From contig NZ_VFTC01000004.1 of assembly GCF_007003975.1 (NCBI RefSeq), positions 124,001 to 188,000 on the forward strand: a DNA stretch of 64,000 nt, read 5' to 3'. The notes under the pieces were generated by a model. That model saw only the letters and a program-made list of their open reading frames with translations. It had not been told where the DNA came from and made no database searches. This document shows positions 41,134-51,795 of the stretch, piece after piece. Made by a program: the position numbers and the translations under genes. Numbering within the stretch: the stretch's first letter is position 1; each line of letters starts with the position of its first letter. Origin of the DNA: Mesorhizobium sp. WSM4306. GTDB lineage: Bacteria > Pseudomonadota > Alphaproteobacteria > Rhizobiales > Rhizobiaceae.

Positions 41134-42636
41134 TCACACCATCGCTCGCAGTAGATCCACTTGCTTCGGCTTGTTGCCGGGGCTGGCGTCGAAGCGCGCG
41201 GTGATCTCACCGTCGCGCATCACCAGCACCTGGTGCGACAGACCGATCGTTTCCTCCAGCGTGTCGGAGATCAAAAGGATCGCCACGCCTTGCGCGGAGA
41301 GATCGCGGACCAGCTCGTAGACCTCTTCCTTGGCGCCGACATCGAGTCCCCTTGTCGGATGGTCGAGCACCAGGATGCGCGAGCCCGCCGTCATCCAGCG
41401 CGCCAGCACCACCTTCTGCTGGTTGCCGCCGCTGAGCTTGCGGCAGGCGGCATCGGGACCCGGCGCCTTGATGCGCAGCCGCTTGATCCAGTCGGCGGCA
41501 AGCCGCCGCTCCTTGCCATAATCGATGGCGCCGTGGCGCATGACGCTGGAGAGATCGGCCAGCGAAATGTTTTCCGCGATCGACAGGAACATCACCAGCC
41601 CTTCGAGCCGGCGCTCGCGCGGCACATAGCCGATGCCTTTGCGCACCGCGGGTTCGGGGGAGCTGAAGCGCACCGAGTCGCCGGCGATTTTCATTTCGCC
41701 AGCATCATGCTGCACGAAGCCGCCAATGGTGCGCGTCACCTCCTCGCGGCCGGAGCCGACGACGCCGGCAATGCCGACGATCTCGCCGGCCCGGATCGAC
41801 AGATCGACGCCGTGATAGAAGCCGTTGGCACCAAGGCCCCTGGCTTCGACCATGACGGTGTCGCGCGGAGGCTGCTGGCGGGCCTCGCGATAATACTCGG
41901 CCTGCAGGCCGCGCCCGACCATGATCTCGTGCAGCTCCGGCGCGGTCACTTCGGCTGCGCGGTGCTCGGCGACAACCGCGCCGTCCTTCATCGTGTAGAC
42001 GCGGTCCGAAATATTGAGCACCTCGTCGAGGCGGTGCGAGACGAAGACGAAGCTGGCGCGCGATTTCAGCGACCGGACGCGGGCGAACAGCACCTCGATA
42101 TCGGCGGCGTTGAGCACCGAGGTCGGCTCGTCCAGCAGGATGAGCAACTGCCGCTCGACCACTTCCTCCAGGGTCAGCGCCTTGGCGAGCTCGACCATCT
42201 GGCGCGCGGCGAAGGTGAGTTCGGAGGTGCGCGCGGTGACGTCGATGTCGATGCCGATCTTGGCCAGCTGCCGGCGCGCCGCCGCGTTCATGGCGCGCCA
42301 GTTGACGAGGCCGAAGCGGGTGAAGCGGTCTTCCTCACCGAGATAGATGTTTTCGGCGACGGTCAAATTGAGCACCAGCGATTGTTCCTGGAACACCATG
42401 CCGATGCCATGCCGGGCAGCGTCGCGCGGATTGCGCATGCGCAGCTGTTCGCCGTCGAGCGTCAGGCTGCCGCCATCCGGCCGGTAGCCGCCCGCCAACA
42501 CCCGCATCAGCGTCGACTTGCCGGCGCCGTTCTCGCCGATCAGCCCGACCACTTCGTTCGGCCGCACCTCGATGGAGACGTCGCGCAACGCATGGACGCC
42601 AGGGAAGTTCTTGATGATGTTGGACGCCTGCAGCAT
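41134..42636 (-). CDS. Sugar ABC importer ATPase (two-domain, RbsA type), 500 aa
   Basis: MLQASNIIKNFPGVHALRDV with Walker A GENGAGKSTLMRVL, signature-like LTFAARQMVELAKAL, and Walker B LLILLDEPTSVLNAADIEVL. The second cassette has the degenerate Walker A GVVGSGREEV and the signature LSGGNQQKVVLARWM. It powers a monosaccharide importer together with permeases 40162 and 42642 and the binding protein 43786. ATG at 42636. Confidence 0.93.
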   Translation of the reverse strand: MLQASNIIKNFPGVHALRDVSIEVRPNEVVGLIGENGAGKSTLMRVLAGGYRPDGGSLTLDGEQLRMRNPRDAARHGIGMVFQEQSLVLNLTVAENIYLGEEDRFTRFGLVNWRAMNAAARRQLAKIGIDIDVTARTSELTFAARQMVELAKALTLEEVVERQLLILLDEPTSVLNAADIEVLFARVRSLKSRASFVFVSHRLDEVLNISDRVYTMKDGAVVAEHRAAEVTAPELHEIMVGRGLQAEYYREARQQPPRDTVMVEARGLGANGFYHGVDLSIRAGEIVGIAGVVGSGREEVTRTIGGFVQHDAGEMKIAGDSVRFSSPEPAVRKGIGYVPRERRLEGLVMFLSIAENISLADLSSVMRHGAIDYGKERRLAADWIKRLRIKAPGPDAACRKLSGGNQQKVVLARWMTAGSRILVLDHPTRGLDVGAKEEVYELVRDLSAQGVAILLISDTLEETIGLSHQVLVMRDGEITARFDASPGNKPKQVDLLRAMV

Positions 42637-42641
42637 GGCGC

Positions 42642-43625
42642 TCACTTGACGATTCTGAGGCGGACGCGGTCGAGCGACAGGGCCACCGCGGCAATGATCA
42701 TCAGGCCCTGCACCGTCTGCTGGATGTAGGGCGAGATGCCGAGCAGGATCATGCCGTTGGCCAGCACTGTGACGATCAGCACGCCGATCAGCGTGTTGAC
42801 GACGCCGCCCTCGCCGCCGGTCAGCGCCGTACCACCGACGACCACCGCGGTGACCGCGGCAAACAGCCTGCCGTCGCCGATGACGGCATGCGACTGGCCG
42901 AGCTGCGCGGCGGCCAACACGCCGGCAATGGCGAAGAAGAAACCGGCCAGCGCGAAGGCGGTGATGCGCACGCGCACGACATTGACGCCCGAGAGCTTGG
43001 CGACGTCCTCGTCGCCACCGATCGCCAGGATGTGGCGGCCGAGCTTGGTGTGATACTGGATGACGGCGGCGAGCAGGAAGGCGCCGAACGCAACCCAGAC
43101 CGCCACCGGCAGGCCGAGAAAACGGTGCAGGGCCAGGTCGCGGATCGAGGCATCGTTCAGCTTGATTGCCGAGCCGCCCAGCATATAGACCGACAGGCCA
43201 AGGCCGATGAACCACATGCCGAGCGTCGCCATGAAGGACGGGATGCGCAGCATGGTCTGGACGAGACCGCTGACGAAGCCCATGGCGGTGCCGGCAACGA
43301 TTGCGGCGAGCACCGCCCACCAGCCATAATCATTGCCATTGCCGTCATTGGCGGCGAGCAGCACGACCACCATGGCCGATACAGACAGCGTGCCTTCGAC
43401 CGACAGATCGATGCTGCCCATCAGGATGATGAAGGTCAGCCCCATCGCCAGCGTCAGCGGCACGGCGGCCGAGTTGGCGAGCCGCACCAGGTTGCGGACC
43501 TCGATGAAATTGGGATTGGCGATGGCGATCAGCACGCACAGTACAATCAGCACCGCCAGCGGCGCCAGGCTGCGCCAGCGCCTGCCGCCAAACAATGTGG
43601 CGATGCGACCGGGGATCAAACTCAT
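42642..43625 (-). CDS. Sugar ABC importer permease (RbsC type), 327 aa
   Basis: MSLIPGRIATLFGGRRWRSL with NSAAVPLTLAMGLTFIILMG followed by SIDLSVEGTLSVSAMVVVLL. The GSIDLS motif matches RbsC-like permeases. Eight or nine helices. The start at 43625 lacks a strong ribosome site; an upstream GTG/ATG at 43682 is possible. Confidence 0.9.
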   Translation of the reverse strand: MSLIPGRIATLFGGRRWRSLAPLAVLIVLCVLIAIANPNFIEVRNLVRLANSAAVPLTLAMGLTFIILMGSIDLSVEGTLSVSAMVVVLLAANDGNGNDYGWWAVLAAIVAGTAMGFVSGLVQTMLRIPSFMATLGMWFIGLGLSVYMLGGSAIKLNDASIRDLALHRFLGLPVAVWVAFGAFLLAAVIQYHTKLGRHILAIGGDEDVAKLSGVNVVRVRITAFALAGFFFAIAGVLAAAQLGQSHAVIGDGRLFAAVTAVVVGGTALTGGEGGVVNTLIGVLIVTVLANGMILLGISPYIQQTVQGLMIIAAVALSLDRVRLRIVK

Positions 43626-43785
43626 GGAAGTCGTCCGCTCGATGTCCGAAACGGACTTCAGGGGTTCTGTATGGATTGTCAAGAAACCGCTTCCCGTCTG
43701 CTGGTGACAGCCGTCGCGACAAGGGGAATCGCGACGGCTGCGGGAGGAAGCGGGCCGCCAGGGAGTTGCAGCCCGCTCCGATGGA

Positions 43786-44856
43786 TCAGGTGCGGATCGC
43801 TCCGGTCACCCGGCCCCACAGATCGTTCCAGTCGATCTCGGGCTTCGCATCGACATTGGTCTTGTAATATTCCTCGACATTGTCGTGCGAGATCAGCACC
43901 GCCTTGCCGTAGAATTCGCGGTGTTCCGGCGGCTCCTTGGTCGGGTCGAACTTGCCGATCTTGGCGTTGTAGCCGATGGCCAGACCCATGCCGCCTTGCC
44001 AGAACGGATCGGAGGTGACGGTGCAGGCAAACTCGCCGGTGCGCACCGCGTCGACCGCCGTCTTGATGCCGTCGACACCGACGATCGGCACCTTGCCGGC
44101 GAGGTTTTCGGCGCGCAGTGCCTCGAGCGCACCGGAGCCCATATCGTCATTGGCGGCCCAGATGCCCTTGATGTCGTCGCCGAAGCGGGTGAGCAGATTG
44201 CCCATCAGGTCGAAGGCTTCGGTCGATTTCCAGTTGGCGACCTGGAAGTCGAGCAGCTTGATGTCGGGGTTGGCGGCAAGCGCGGCGTCGAGACCCTTCT
44301 TGCGTTCGATCGCCGCCGTGGTCGAGATCAGGCCGCCGAGCGCGACGATGCCGCCCTTGCCGCCGATGGTCTTGAACAGGATTTCAGCGATGGTCTTGCC
44401 GCTGTCGATGCCGTCGAATTCGATATGCGAGACATAGTTCGGGTTGAAATCCTTCGGGTGCAAATCCCCAGGCTTGTTCCACTGCGTCACCACATAGGCG
44501 CCGGCCTTGGCGCAGGCCTCGACGATCGGGCGCGCATCCGGCGTATCGTTCGGATCGGAATTCAGCACCATATTGCCGCCGGTCTTGGCCAGCATCGCCT
44601 TGATGTCGGCAATGCCTTTCTCTGAGTTGCCTTCCGAGACCAGCGTGACGTGCTCGAGCCCGGCCCATTTGGCATAGGCTTCGGCGCCGGTCTTCCACAC
44701 CGCGTGATAAGGATTGGACAAAGAGCGGATCGACGTCACCAGCGTCGGCTTGTCCTGCGCGCGCAGCACGCTCGGCATGGCGAGCGTCGCCACACCGGCG
44801 GTGGCGCCGAGCATCAGCGTGCGCCGGTTGACCGTAAAATTCTTCGTGTCCTTCAT
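43786..44856 (-). CDS. Sugar-binding protein of RbsC-type importer, 356 aa
   Basis: MKDTKNFTVNRRTLMLGATA has a twin-arginine-like N-terminus (NRRTLM) and a hydrophobic segment ending SVLRAQ. The mature part is a type I periplasmic fold: PTLVTSIRSLSNPYHAVWKT, GIADIKAMLAKTGGNMVLNS, IKGIWAANDDMGSGALEALR and VPIVGVDGIKTAVDAV. These pieces are standard for ribose/xylose-type binding proteins. GGGAGG lies before the ATG. Operator-like site about 100 bases upstream. Confidence 0.9.
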   Translation of the reverse strand: MKDTKNFTVNRRTLMLGATAGVATLAMPSVLRAQDKPTLVTSIRSLSNPYHAVWKTGAEAYAKWAGLEHVTLVSEGNSEKGIADIKAMLAKTGGNMVLNSDPNDTPDARPIVEACAKAGAYVVTQWNKPGDLHPKDFNPNYVSHIEFDGIDSGKTIAEILFKTIGGKGGIVALGGLISTTAAIERKKGLDAALAANPDIKLLDFQVANWKSTEAFDLMGNLLTRFGDDIKGIWAANDDMGSGALEALRAENLAGKVPIVGVDGIKTAVDAVRTGEFACTVTSDPFWQGGMGLAIGYNAKIGKFDPTKEPPEHREFYGKAVLISHDNVEEYYKTNVDAKPEIDWNDLWGRVTGAIRT

Positions 44857-44952
44857 CTCTCGAAACCTCCCGATTGAATTCTGTTCCGCCCGGCATGGTG
44901 CGCGGAGGGCGCGGCCGGGACCTCCAAGTGACGGGTTATCAAGCTCCTCCAC

Positions 44953-44963
44953 TTGTACGACAA
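44953..44963. promoter_or_regulatory. FadR-type operator-like palindrome between sugar importer and GMC oxidoreductase
   Basis: TTGTACGACAA, fitting TTGTNNNACAA and followed by CCCT. It is positioned for the minus-strand importer and possibly the divergent GMC gene at 45073. Confidence 0.6.
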
Positions 44964-45072
44964 CCCTTCAACACGATAACCATACCCTTTCTCTTGACGC
45001 GGCACAAGCGACTTGAGATCGTCGCGCGCAAGAGAAGCGGGCACTGATATTGCCCGGGCAAAGGGAGTGAGA

Positions 45073-46668
45073 ATGCCGGACTACATTATCGTTGGCGGCG
45101 GTTCGGCCGGCTGCATTCTGGCCGCGCGGCTGAGCGAGGATCGCGACGTCTCCGTCGTCCTTCTCGAGGCCGGCCCGCCCGACACCGATCGCTACATCCA
45201 CATGCCGGTCGGCTTCTTCAAGATGACGTCGGGGCCGCTGATCTGGGGCTATGACACGGCGCCCGGCAAGGCGATCGACGGCCGCACCATGGTCTATCCG
45301 CAGGCGCGCGTGCTGGGCGGCGGTTCCTCGATCAACGCCCAGGTTTTCACCCGTGGCTGCCCGCAGGACTATGACGGCTGGGCCATCGACGCCGGCTGCA
45401 CGGGATGGAGCTATGCCGATGTGTCGCCCTACTTCGTCCGCTCCGAGGGCAACGACACTTTTGCCGATGCGCAGCACGGCATTGACGGCCCGCTCGGCGT
45501 CTCCAGCGGCGCGCCGCATCCGCTGACGCGCATCTTCGTCAAGGCGGCGCAGCAGGCCGGCCTGCCCTTCCGCGCCGACTTCAACGCCGGCGAGCAGGCC
45601 GGCGCAGGCTTCTACCAGACGACGACGCGCCGGGGAAAACGCTCAAGCACCGCGGTTGCCTATTTGAAGCCCGCGCTCGGCCGCAAGAACCTGACCCTGC
45701 GCACCGATGCCACGGTCAGCCGCATCGTCGTCGAGAACGGCCGCGCCATCGGCGTCGAGATCATCGTCAACGGCCGCACCGAACTGCTGCGCGCCGAGCG
45801 CGAGGTGATCGTCACTGCCGGCGCCATCGGCTCGCCGAAGCTGCTGATGCTGTCCGGCATCGGCCCCGCCGCGCATCTCGGTGAGCACGGCATCAAGGTG
45901 GTCAATGACTCCAAAAGCGTCGGCCAGAATCTGCACGATCACATGGATGTCGACGTCGTCGCTGAACTCAACGGACCCCATGGCATCGACCGCTACAAGA
46001 AGAAGCGCTGGCAGGCCGTCGCCGGTCTCGAATATGCGCTGTTCGGCACGGGGCCGGTGGCCTCCAACATCGTCGAGGCCGGCGGGTTCTGGTGGGGCGA
46101 CCGGGCGGAGAAGACGCCGGACATCCAGTTCCATTTCCTGCCCGGCGCCGGCGTCGAGGAAGGCATCGGCTCGGTCCCCGGCGGCAATGGTTGCACGCTG
46201 AATTCCTACCATGTACGGCCGCGCTCGCGCGGCAGCGTCACGCTCAAATCGGCGGATCTGCGCGAGGCACCTGTTATCGACCCCAACCCTTTCGCCGAGC
46301 GCTACGATCTCGAACGCGCCATTGACGGCATCGAGATCAGCCGTGAAATCCTGTCGCAGCCGGCTTTTTCGAAATACATCAGCCGCGAACATCTGCCGGG
46401 CACGGCGATGCAGGGGCGCCCAGCGCTCGAAGCTTTCGCCCGCGAGCACGGCCGAAGCGCCTATCATCCGGTCGGCACCTGCCGCATGGGCGGCGACGCC
46501 GAGAGTGTGGTCGACCCCGAGTTGCGTGTGCGCGGGCTGCAAGGCCTGCGCGTCTGCGACAGCTCGGTCATGCCGAGCATCGTGTCGTCCAACACCAATG
46601 CGGCGGTGGTGATGATTGCTGAAAAGGCGGCGGATTTGATTGCGGGGCGGAAGGCGCCGGCGGCATAG
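45073..46668 (+). CDS. GMC-family oxidoreductase (choline/alcohol dehydrogenase type), 531 aa
   Basis: MPDYIIVGGGSAGCILAARL (FAD-binding GxGxxG), ARVLGGGSSINAQVFTRGCP (GMC signature 1), AGAIGSPKLLMLSGIGPAAH (signature 2), and the C-terminal catalytic pair in SAYHPVGTCRMG (His) and SSNTNAAVVMIAEKAAD (Asn). These flavoenzymes oxidise alcohols or sugars. It sits divergent from a sugar importer, suggesting that it acts on the imported compound. AGGGAGTGAG precedes the ATG at 45073. Confidence 0.9.
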   Translation: MPDYIIVGGGSAGCILAARLSEDRDVSVVLLEAGPPDTDRYIHMPVGFFKMTSGPLIWGYDTAPGKAIDGRTMVYPQARVLGGGSSINAQVFTRGCPQDYDGWAIDAGCTGWSYADVSPYFVRSEGNDTFADAQHGIDGPLGVSSGAPHPLTRIFVKAAQQAGLPFRADFNAGEQAGAGFYQTTTRRGKRSSTAVAYLKPALGRKNLTLRTDATVSRIVVENGRAIGVEIIVNGRTELLRAEREVIVTAGAIGSPKLLMLSGIGPAAHLGEHGIKVVNDSKSVGQNLHDHMDVDVVAELNGPHGIDRYKKKRWQAVAGLEYALFGTGPVASNIVEAGGFWWGDRAEKTPDIQFHFLPGAGVEEGIGSVPGGNGCTLNSYHVRPRSRGSVTLKSADLREAPVIDPNPFAERYDLERAIDGIEISREILSQPAFSKYISREHLPGTAMQGRPALEAFAREHGRSAYHPVGTCRMGGDAESVVDPELRVRGLQGLRVCDSSVMPSIVSSNTNAAVVMIAEKAADLIAGRKAPAA

Positions 46669-46734
46669 GCAGGATAATCGCGTGGGGCAGCGCTGCCCGG
46701 CAGCTTGGCGCATGCTCTGCCTGATGCTGCTGGT

Positions 46735-46905
46735 CGACCCCCGCTCCGTCTCGGCTTCGCCGAGACACCTCTCCCCCGATCGACGGGGTAGAGGAAAGGC
46801 GCCAGGCTTTTTGCCGTCAGCGCTCGTCCAGCAAAGCTCCCTTCCTTTCCCTCCGGAGGGGGGAAAGGTGGCGCTGCGAAGCAGCGACGGATTGGGGGAA
46901 CCACC
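46735..46905. repeat. Mesorhizobial intergenic repeat
   Basis: A mosaic of short palindromic modules: TCTCGGCTTCGCCGAGACA, CCCCCGATCGACGGGGTAGA, and CCTCCGGAGGGGGGAAAGG. Shorter pieces of the first module recur at about 37240 (CCCCCTCCGTCTCGGC). Such elements are frequent in Mesorhizobium intergenic DNA. No gene in 46669-47001. Confidence 0.6.
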
Positions 46906-47001
46906 TGGCAATCAAGCCTCGGGCCGATCAGTCACACCAGTCACAGAAGATGTGCATAGCGTAGCGCCATAGGCGATTGCCCTGCTGCCCGCGCAACAAC
47001 C

Positions 47002-47829
47002 TCATTCCTGCGGAAACATCTCGCGCGGTGGAAAACCATCGCGGCTGTAGTCCACGACGATGAACTTGCCACCCTGATAGCGTTCGACCACCGGGTTGTC
47101 CGTCACCTTGCCGCGCACGCGTTCGGCCTGGCTGTCGGAACTGTCCTGCGGCGCCCAGCCGAGTTTCTCGCGGGCATCATGGCGCCAGAAGCCGCGACTG
47201 TTGTTGGACTGGCCCCAGATGACCGAGCAGTCGACCCGTTCGGCTGCAGCGCAGCGCTCGATTAGCCGCACGAAATCGTCATGCGATATCCAGGTCGACA
47301 GGATGCGTTCATCCGGCACCTCCGGCAGCACCGAGCCGATGCGGATCAGCACGCTTTCGACCGCATGCTTGTCGAAGTAGAGCCGGGCCAGCATCTCGCC
47401 ATAAGCCTTTGACAGGCCGTAATAGCCGTCCGGCCTGAGCAAACAATCCTGGTCGAGAATCTCGGTGCGCTCGTAGAGCCCGACCGCATGGACCGAAGAC
47501 GGGAACACCACGCGCGCCTTCTCCCGGCGCGCCGCCTCGTAAATGTGGAAGGCGCCGCGGAAATTCGGGCCGAGCACGGTCTCGAAGGGCTGCTCGGTGG
47601 AAATACCGCCGAAATGCATGATCAAGCCGCAGCCTTCGGCGAGGGCGTTCACCGCCTGCTGGTCTTCTATGTCGGCGATGGTGAAGCTCGCCCCGTCCGG
47701 CAGCGGGATCGGCAACGGCACAAGATCGGTGAGCCGCAAGGTCCAGCCCAAGGCTGCCAGCCTGACCGTCAGCAGCCATCCGATCGTGCCGGAGGCTCCG
47801 GTCAGCAGCACCGGTTTTTCGGGGATCAT
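47002..47829 (-). CDS. udh: Uronate dehydrogenase (NAD-dependent SDR), 275 aa
   Basis: MIPEKPVLLTGASGTIGWLL (nucleotide-binding TGAxGxxG), then LIMHFGGISTEQPFETVLGP and ARVVFPSSVHAVGLYERTEI, YYGLSKAYGEMLARLYFDKH (catalytic YxxxK) and SVLIRIGSVLPEVPDERILS with TWISHDDFVRL. These are the features of uronate dehydrogenases, which oxidise galacturonate or glucuronate to the aldarolactone. The KdgD-type dehydratase at 48759 belongs to the same oxidative uronate pathway. An alternative ATG 11 codons upstream is possible. Confidence 0.82.
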   Translation of the reverse strand: MIPEKPVLLTGASGTIGWLLTVRLAALGWTLRLTDLVPLPIPLPDGASFTIADIEDQQAVNALAEGCGLIMHFGGISTEQPFETVLGPNFRGAFHIYEAARREKARVVFPSSVHAVGLYERTEILDQDCLLRPDGYYGLSKAYGEMLARLYFDKHAVESVLIRIGSVLPEVPDERILSTWISHDDFVRLIERCAAAERVDCSVIWGQSNNSRGFWRHDAREKLGWAPQDSSDSQAERVRGKVTDNPVVERYQGGKFIVVDYSRDGFPPREMFPQE

Positions 47830-47920
47830 CACGCTCTGTCCTTCCGCTGAACCCGCAGACATGTTGGTGTTGGTGCGGCAAGACGAATGAAGATTGCGCG
47901 CGACGGGTGCGTCGAGAATC

Positions 47921-47939
47921 TTATCATATCACCAGATAA
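47921..47939. promoter_or_regulatory. Palindrome between udh and GntR gene
   Basis: TTATC and GATAA arms flank a nine-base spacer between the divergent udh and GntR genes. It is a candidate autoregulatory operator, distinct from the TTGTNNNACAA sites. Confidence 0.4.
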
Positions 47940-47984
47940 ATAATGGGTTGCCACGAACAGCGGTTCGTTTATTGCTTGGGGACG

Positions 47985-48710
47985 ATGAGACGTTCCTTTG
48001 GCCTTCCCCCGCAGATCAGCCGCACGGCGCAGGTTGCCGACTGGTTTGCGCGCGAAATACGGGCGGGACATTTGACCAGCGGCGAGAAATTGCCGACCGA
48101 GCAGGAACTGATTGCGCAATTCGGCGTAAGCCGCACGGTGATCCGCGAAGCTATGGCGTCGCTGCGTTCGGAAGGGCTGGTGACGAGTCGCCAGGGTTCC
48201 GGCGTGTTCGTCGCCGACCACCAGACTAACACCACCTTCCGCATCATTTCCGACGAGCTGCATTCGCTGACCGAAGTGCAGAACGTGCTCCAGCTGCGGC
48301 TTGCGGTGGAACTGGAAGCCGCGGGCCTCGCCGCCGAGAAGCGCAGCGACGACGACCTTGCCCGTATGCGCGACTGCCTCGATGCCATCGACGCCTCGAT
48401 CGCCGCAGGTGAAAGCGCCATCGAGCCTGACTTCGCCTTTCATCGGGCGATCGCGTCGGCTACCGGCAATCCCTATTTCGAACGTTTCATGCATTTTCTC
48501 GGGCCCGTCCTCATTCCGCGCCAGCTGATGCGCCCGCGAGACGAGACGCCTGAGCAGCGACGGCACTATCTGGAGCAGGTCCAGATGGAGCATCGCCGCA
48601 TCTACCAGGCGATCGAGCGGCAGAATGTCGAAGCCGCCCGCTTCACCTTGCGCGAGCATCTGGAAGCCGGGCGCGATCGCTATCGCCGCATGGTCGATGG
48701 TTCGGCCTGA
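47985..48710 (+). CDS. FCD-type GntR transcriptional regulator, 241 aa
   Basis: MRRSFGLPPQISRTAQVADW, IRAGHLTSGEKLPTEQELIA and VSRTVIREAMASLRSEGLVT make the winged helix; wing RQGSGVFVADH. The FCD domain shows LRLAVELEAAGLAAEKRSDD, PDFAFHRAIASATGNPYFER and EHRRIYQAIERQNVEAARFT. It is divergent from udh and beside kdgD, so it is likely a uronate-pathway repressor. Confidence 0.92.
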   Translation: MRRSFGLPPQISRTAQVADWFAREIRAGHLTSGEKLPTEQELIAQFGVSRTVIREAMASLRSEGLVTSRQGSGVFVADHQTNTTFRIISDELHSLTEVQNVLQLRLAVELEAAGLAAEKRSDDDLARMRDCLDAIDASIAAGESAIEPDFAFHRAIASATGNPYFERFMHFLGPVLIPRQLMRPRDETPEQRRHYLEQVQMEHRRIYQAIERQNVEAARFTLREHLEAGRDRYRRMVDGSA

Positions 48711-48758
48711 CACGCGGCCACACCTCGCCTTCGATTGCCCCGCCCAACCCATTGGTTC

Positions 48759-49691
48759 CTACGCCAGCTCTGCGACCGGCATCTTGCAGGCTTGCATGAG
48801 AGCCGTGAGCTGGCGTTCTTCATCCGCGGTCAGATCGAGCAGCGGCGACCGCACCGGACCACAGTCGATGCCGGCAATGCGTGCGCCCGCCTTGACGATC
48901 GAGACGGCATAGCCGGCGCGCCGGTTGCGGATGGCGAGATAGGGCAGGAAGAACGAGCGGATGAGATCGCCGACTTCTGCCGTGCGTCCGGCGCGCAGCG
49001 CGTTGAAGAAACGCAGGGCAATCTCCGGCGCGAAATTGTAGATCGCCGACGAATAGGTCGTCATGCCGATGGCCGCGGCGGCACTGGCATGCACCTCAGC
49101 CGTCGGCATGCCGCCGATGAAGATCAGCCGGTCGTCCATGCGGTAGCGCAGCGCGGTGAGAAGCTCGATATCGCCGACGCCATCCTTGAGCCCGATCAGG
49201 TTCGGGCAATCCTGCGCCACACGCTCGAGCGTCTCGGGCGTCAGAATGGCGTTGTCCCTGTTGTAGGCGATCACGCCGATGCCGACCGAGCGGCAGATAG
49301 CGGTGAGATGACGGCGCAGGCCCTCCTGTTCCGACTTGACGAGATAGGGCGGCAGCACCAGCAGACCGTCGGCGCCATTGGCTTCGGCGGCCTTGGCGAA
49401 CTCGACCGCCATATGCGTGCCATAGCCGACGCCGGCGAGCAGCGGCATGGTGTCGGGGACCTCTTGCGACGCCGCCCGCACCACGCGCTTATATTCCTCC
49501 AGCGTCAGCGAGAAGAACTCGCCCGTGCCGCCGGCGGCGAACAGCCCGCTCGCCCCGGCTGTGCCTTGGGCAGCGACGTGGGCGCGGTAGCCGTCTTCGT
49601 CGAAGGCGCCGGCTTTGTCGAAAAATGTCAGTGGAAAGGACAGCAGTCCGCGGCCAAGGGATCTGGTCAGCTCGGTGGGAGAGAAGGTCAA
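48759..49691 (-). CDS. kdgD: 5-dehydro-4-deoxyglucarate dehydratase (DapA superfamily), 310 aa
   Basis: With a TTG start at 49691 (GGAG nine bases upstream): MTFSPTELTRSLGRGLLSFP, LFAAGGTGEFFSLTLEEYKR, GVIAYNRDNAILTPETLERV (Tyr of the DapA fold) and NLIGLKDGVGDIELLTALRY with the Schiff-base Lys in GLKDG. GLLSFPLT and TGEFFSLT are typical of KdgD, which converts 5-dehydro-4-deoxyglucarate to 2-oxoglutarate semialdehyde. It complements Udh in oxidative uronate catabolism. The partner dehydratase and semialdehyde dehydrogenase are not in this window. Confidence 0.85.
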   Translation of the reverse strand: MTFSPTELTRSLGRGLLSFPLTFFDKAGAFDEDGYRAHVAAQGTAGASGLFAAGGTGEFFSLTLEEYKRVVRAASQEVPDTMPLLAGVGYGTHMAVEFAKAAEANGADGLLVLPPYLVKSEQEGLRRHLTAICRSVGIGVIAYNRDNAILTPETLERVAQDCPNLIGLKDGVGDIELLTALRYRMDDRLIFIGGMPTAEVHASAAAAIGMTTYSSAIYNFAPEIALRFFNALRAGRTAEVGDLIRSFFLPYLAIRNRRAGYAVSIVKAGARIAGIDCGPVRSPLLDLTADEERQLTALMQACKMPVAELA

Positions 49692-49767
49692 AGCGAGTGC
49701 TCCATGCAGGGCCGGCGGATGGTGATCGGGCCGGCGAGATTGTTTCAGCCGTGGCTTGTTGGCGGGT

Positions 49768-50591
<824 letters not shown>

Positions 50592-50595
<4 letters not shown>

Positions 50596-51665
50596 ACGCG
50601 CCTCCGCGTGCGCAACCGGTCGACCTGGATGCTCAGGATCATGGCCGCGATGATGGCCGCGCCCAGATAGATGTCGGAAACGGTGGCCTGGGCGCCGATC
50701 ATCACCAGGCCATTGTTGAGCGAGGCAACGACGAAAGCGCCGATCAGCGCGCCGATGACCGTGCCCGAACCGCCGAGCAGCGATGTGCCGCCGATGACCG
50801 CCGCCGCGATCGCTTGCAAGGTCAGGAACGGACTGCCGGCCTGTGGATCGGCCGAGGTGAACTGGGCTGTGTTGATGATGCCGGCGAATGCCGCGAAGCC
50901 GCCGGCGATCATGAAATTGTAGATCTTCATGCGGTCGGTGCGCACGCCGATCTCGCGCGCGCCGATGATGTTGGAGCCGGTCGCGATCGTATGCAGGCCG
51001 AAAGTGGTGCGGTTGAGCACCAGAGCCAGCACCAGAACCAAAAGCACGGCCCACAGGAAGGGCGTGAAGGCGGTGACGCCGTGCCAGGACAGGAGCGCAT
51101 CCGTCGGCTGGTAGAGGCTTTGCCCGAAGATGGCGTTGAAGGGCTGCTCGACCGGCGCCACGATCGGCTGGCTGTTGTAGATGGAGACGACGATGCCTTG
51201 CAGGAAAAACAGCGTGCCGACGGTGGTGATCAGTGACGGCACGCGGAAGCGCACGGTGATGATGCCGTTGATGGCGCCGACCAGGATGCCGATCAAAACG
51301 CCGATGACGGCGCCGACGGCCAGCGGCACGCCCCAGGTCACAGACAGCAGCGCCATGACATAGGGCGCGATGGAGAAGATGGCGCTGAGCGACAGGTCGA
51401 TCTCTCCGGTGATCATCAGCATGACTTCGGCCGCGGCGATCAGGCCGAGCCGGCCGGTGTCGCGCAGCACGACGCTGATGAATTGCGGCGAAAGGAAACC
51501 GCCATCGCTACCCAACTGGAAATAGATCACCAGCACGATGGCGACGACAGCGATGCTGGCCTCGCGGTAGCGGGACAAAAGGATAAGCAGCCTTTCCGTC
51601 GTGGTGTGCGGAACCTTGACGCCGAGGGCGCTCTTCTTCGCTGGCTGGATTGCGGTGGGCGGCAC
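50592..51665 (-). CDS. Sugar ABC importer permease (FrcC/RbsC type), 357 aa
   Basis: After a 30-residue cytosolic start, eight to ten helices include LIAAAEVMLMITGEIDLSLS, carrying the family motif GEIDLS, and FLTLQAIAAAVIGGTSLLGG. The terminal KTRRRV-like basic end is usual. It works with ATPase 49768 and binding protein 51796. Confidence 0.92.
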
Positions 51666-51795
51666 TCTTGTCTTCCTGATTTCGATGCGCGGCGGTGATC
51701 GGCGGTCGGCGGCAGGCTATCCGTCGGCAACCAATGCCTCGCCCCCTCATCGCAAGATGAGGTGGCGAGGTCAGGGGTCAGGCTGCCGTAAAGGC

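Noticed and set aside
41161..42729. A 522-codon frame antisense to the sugar importer ATPase
   Set aside because: Mirror of a clear two-cassette ATPase gene with no recognisable motif.
42637..43320. N-terminal extension of the RbsA-type ATPase frame into the permease gene
   Set aside because: The real start MLQASNIIKNF is at 42636; upstream the frame runs antiparallel to nothing but through the permease in a wrong phase.
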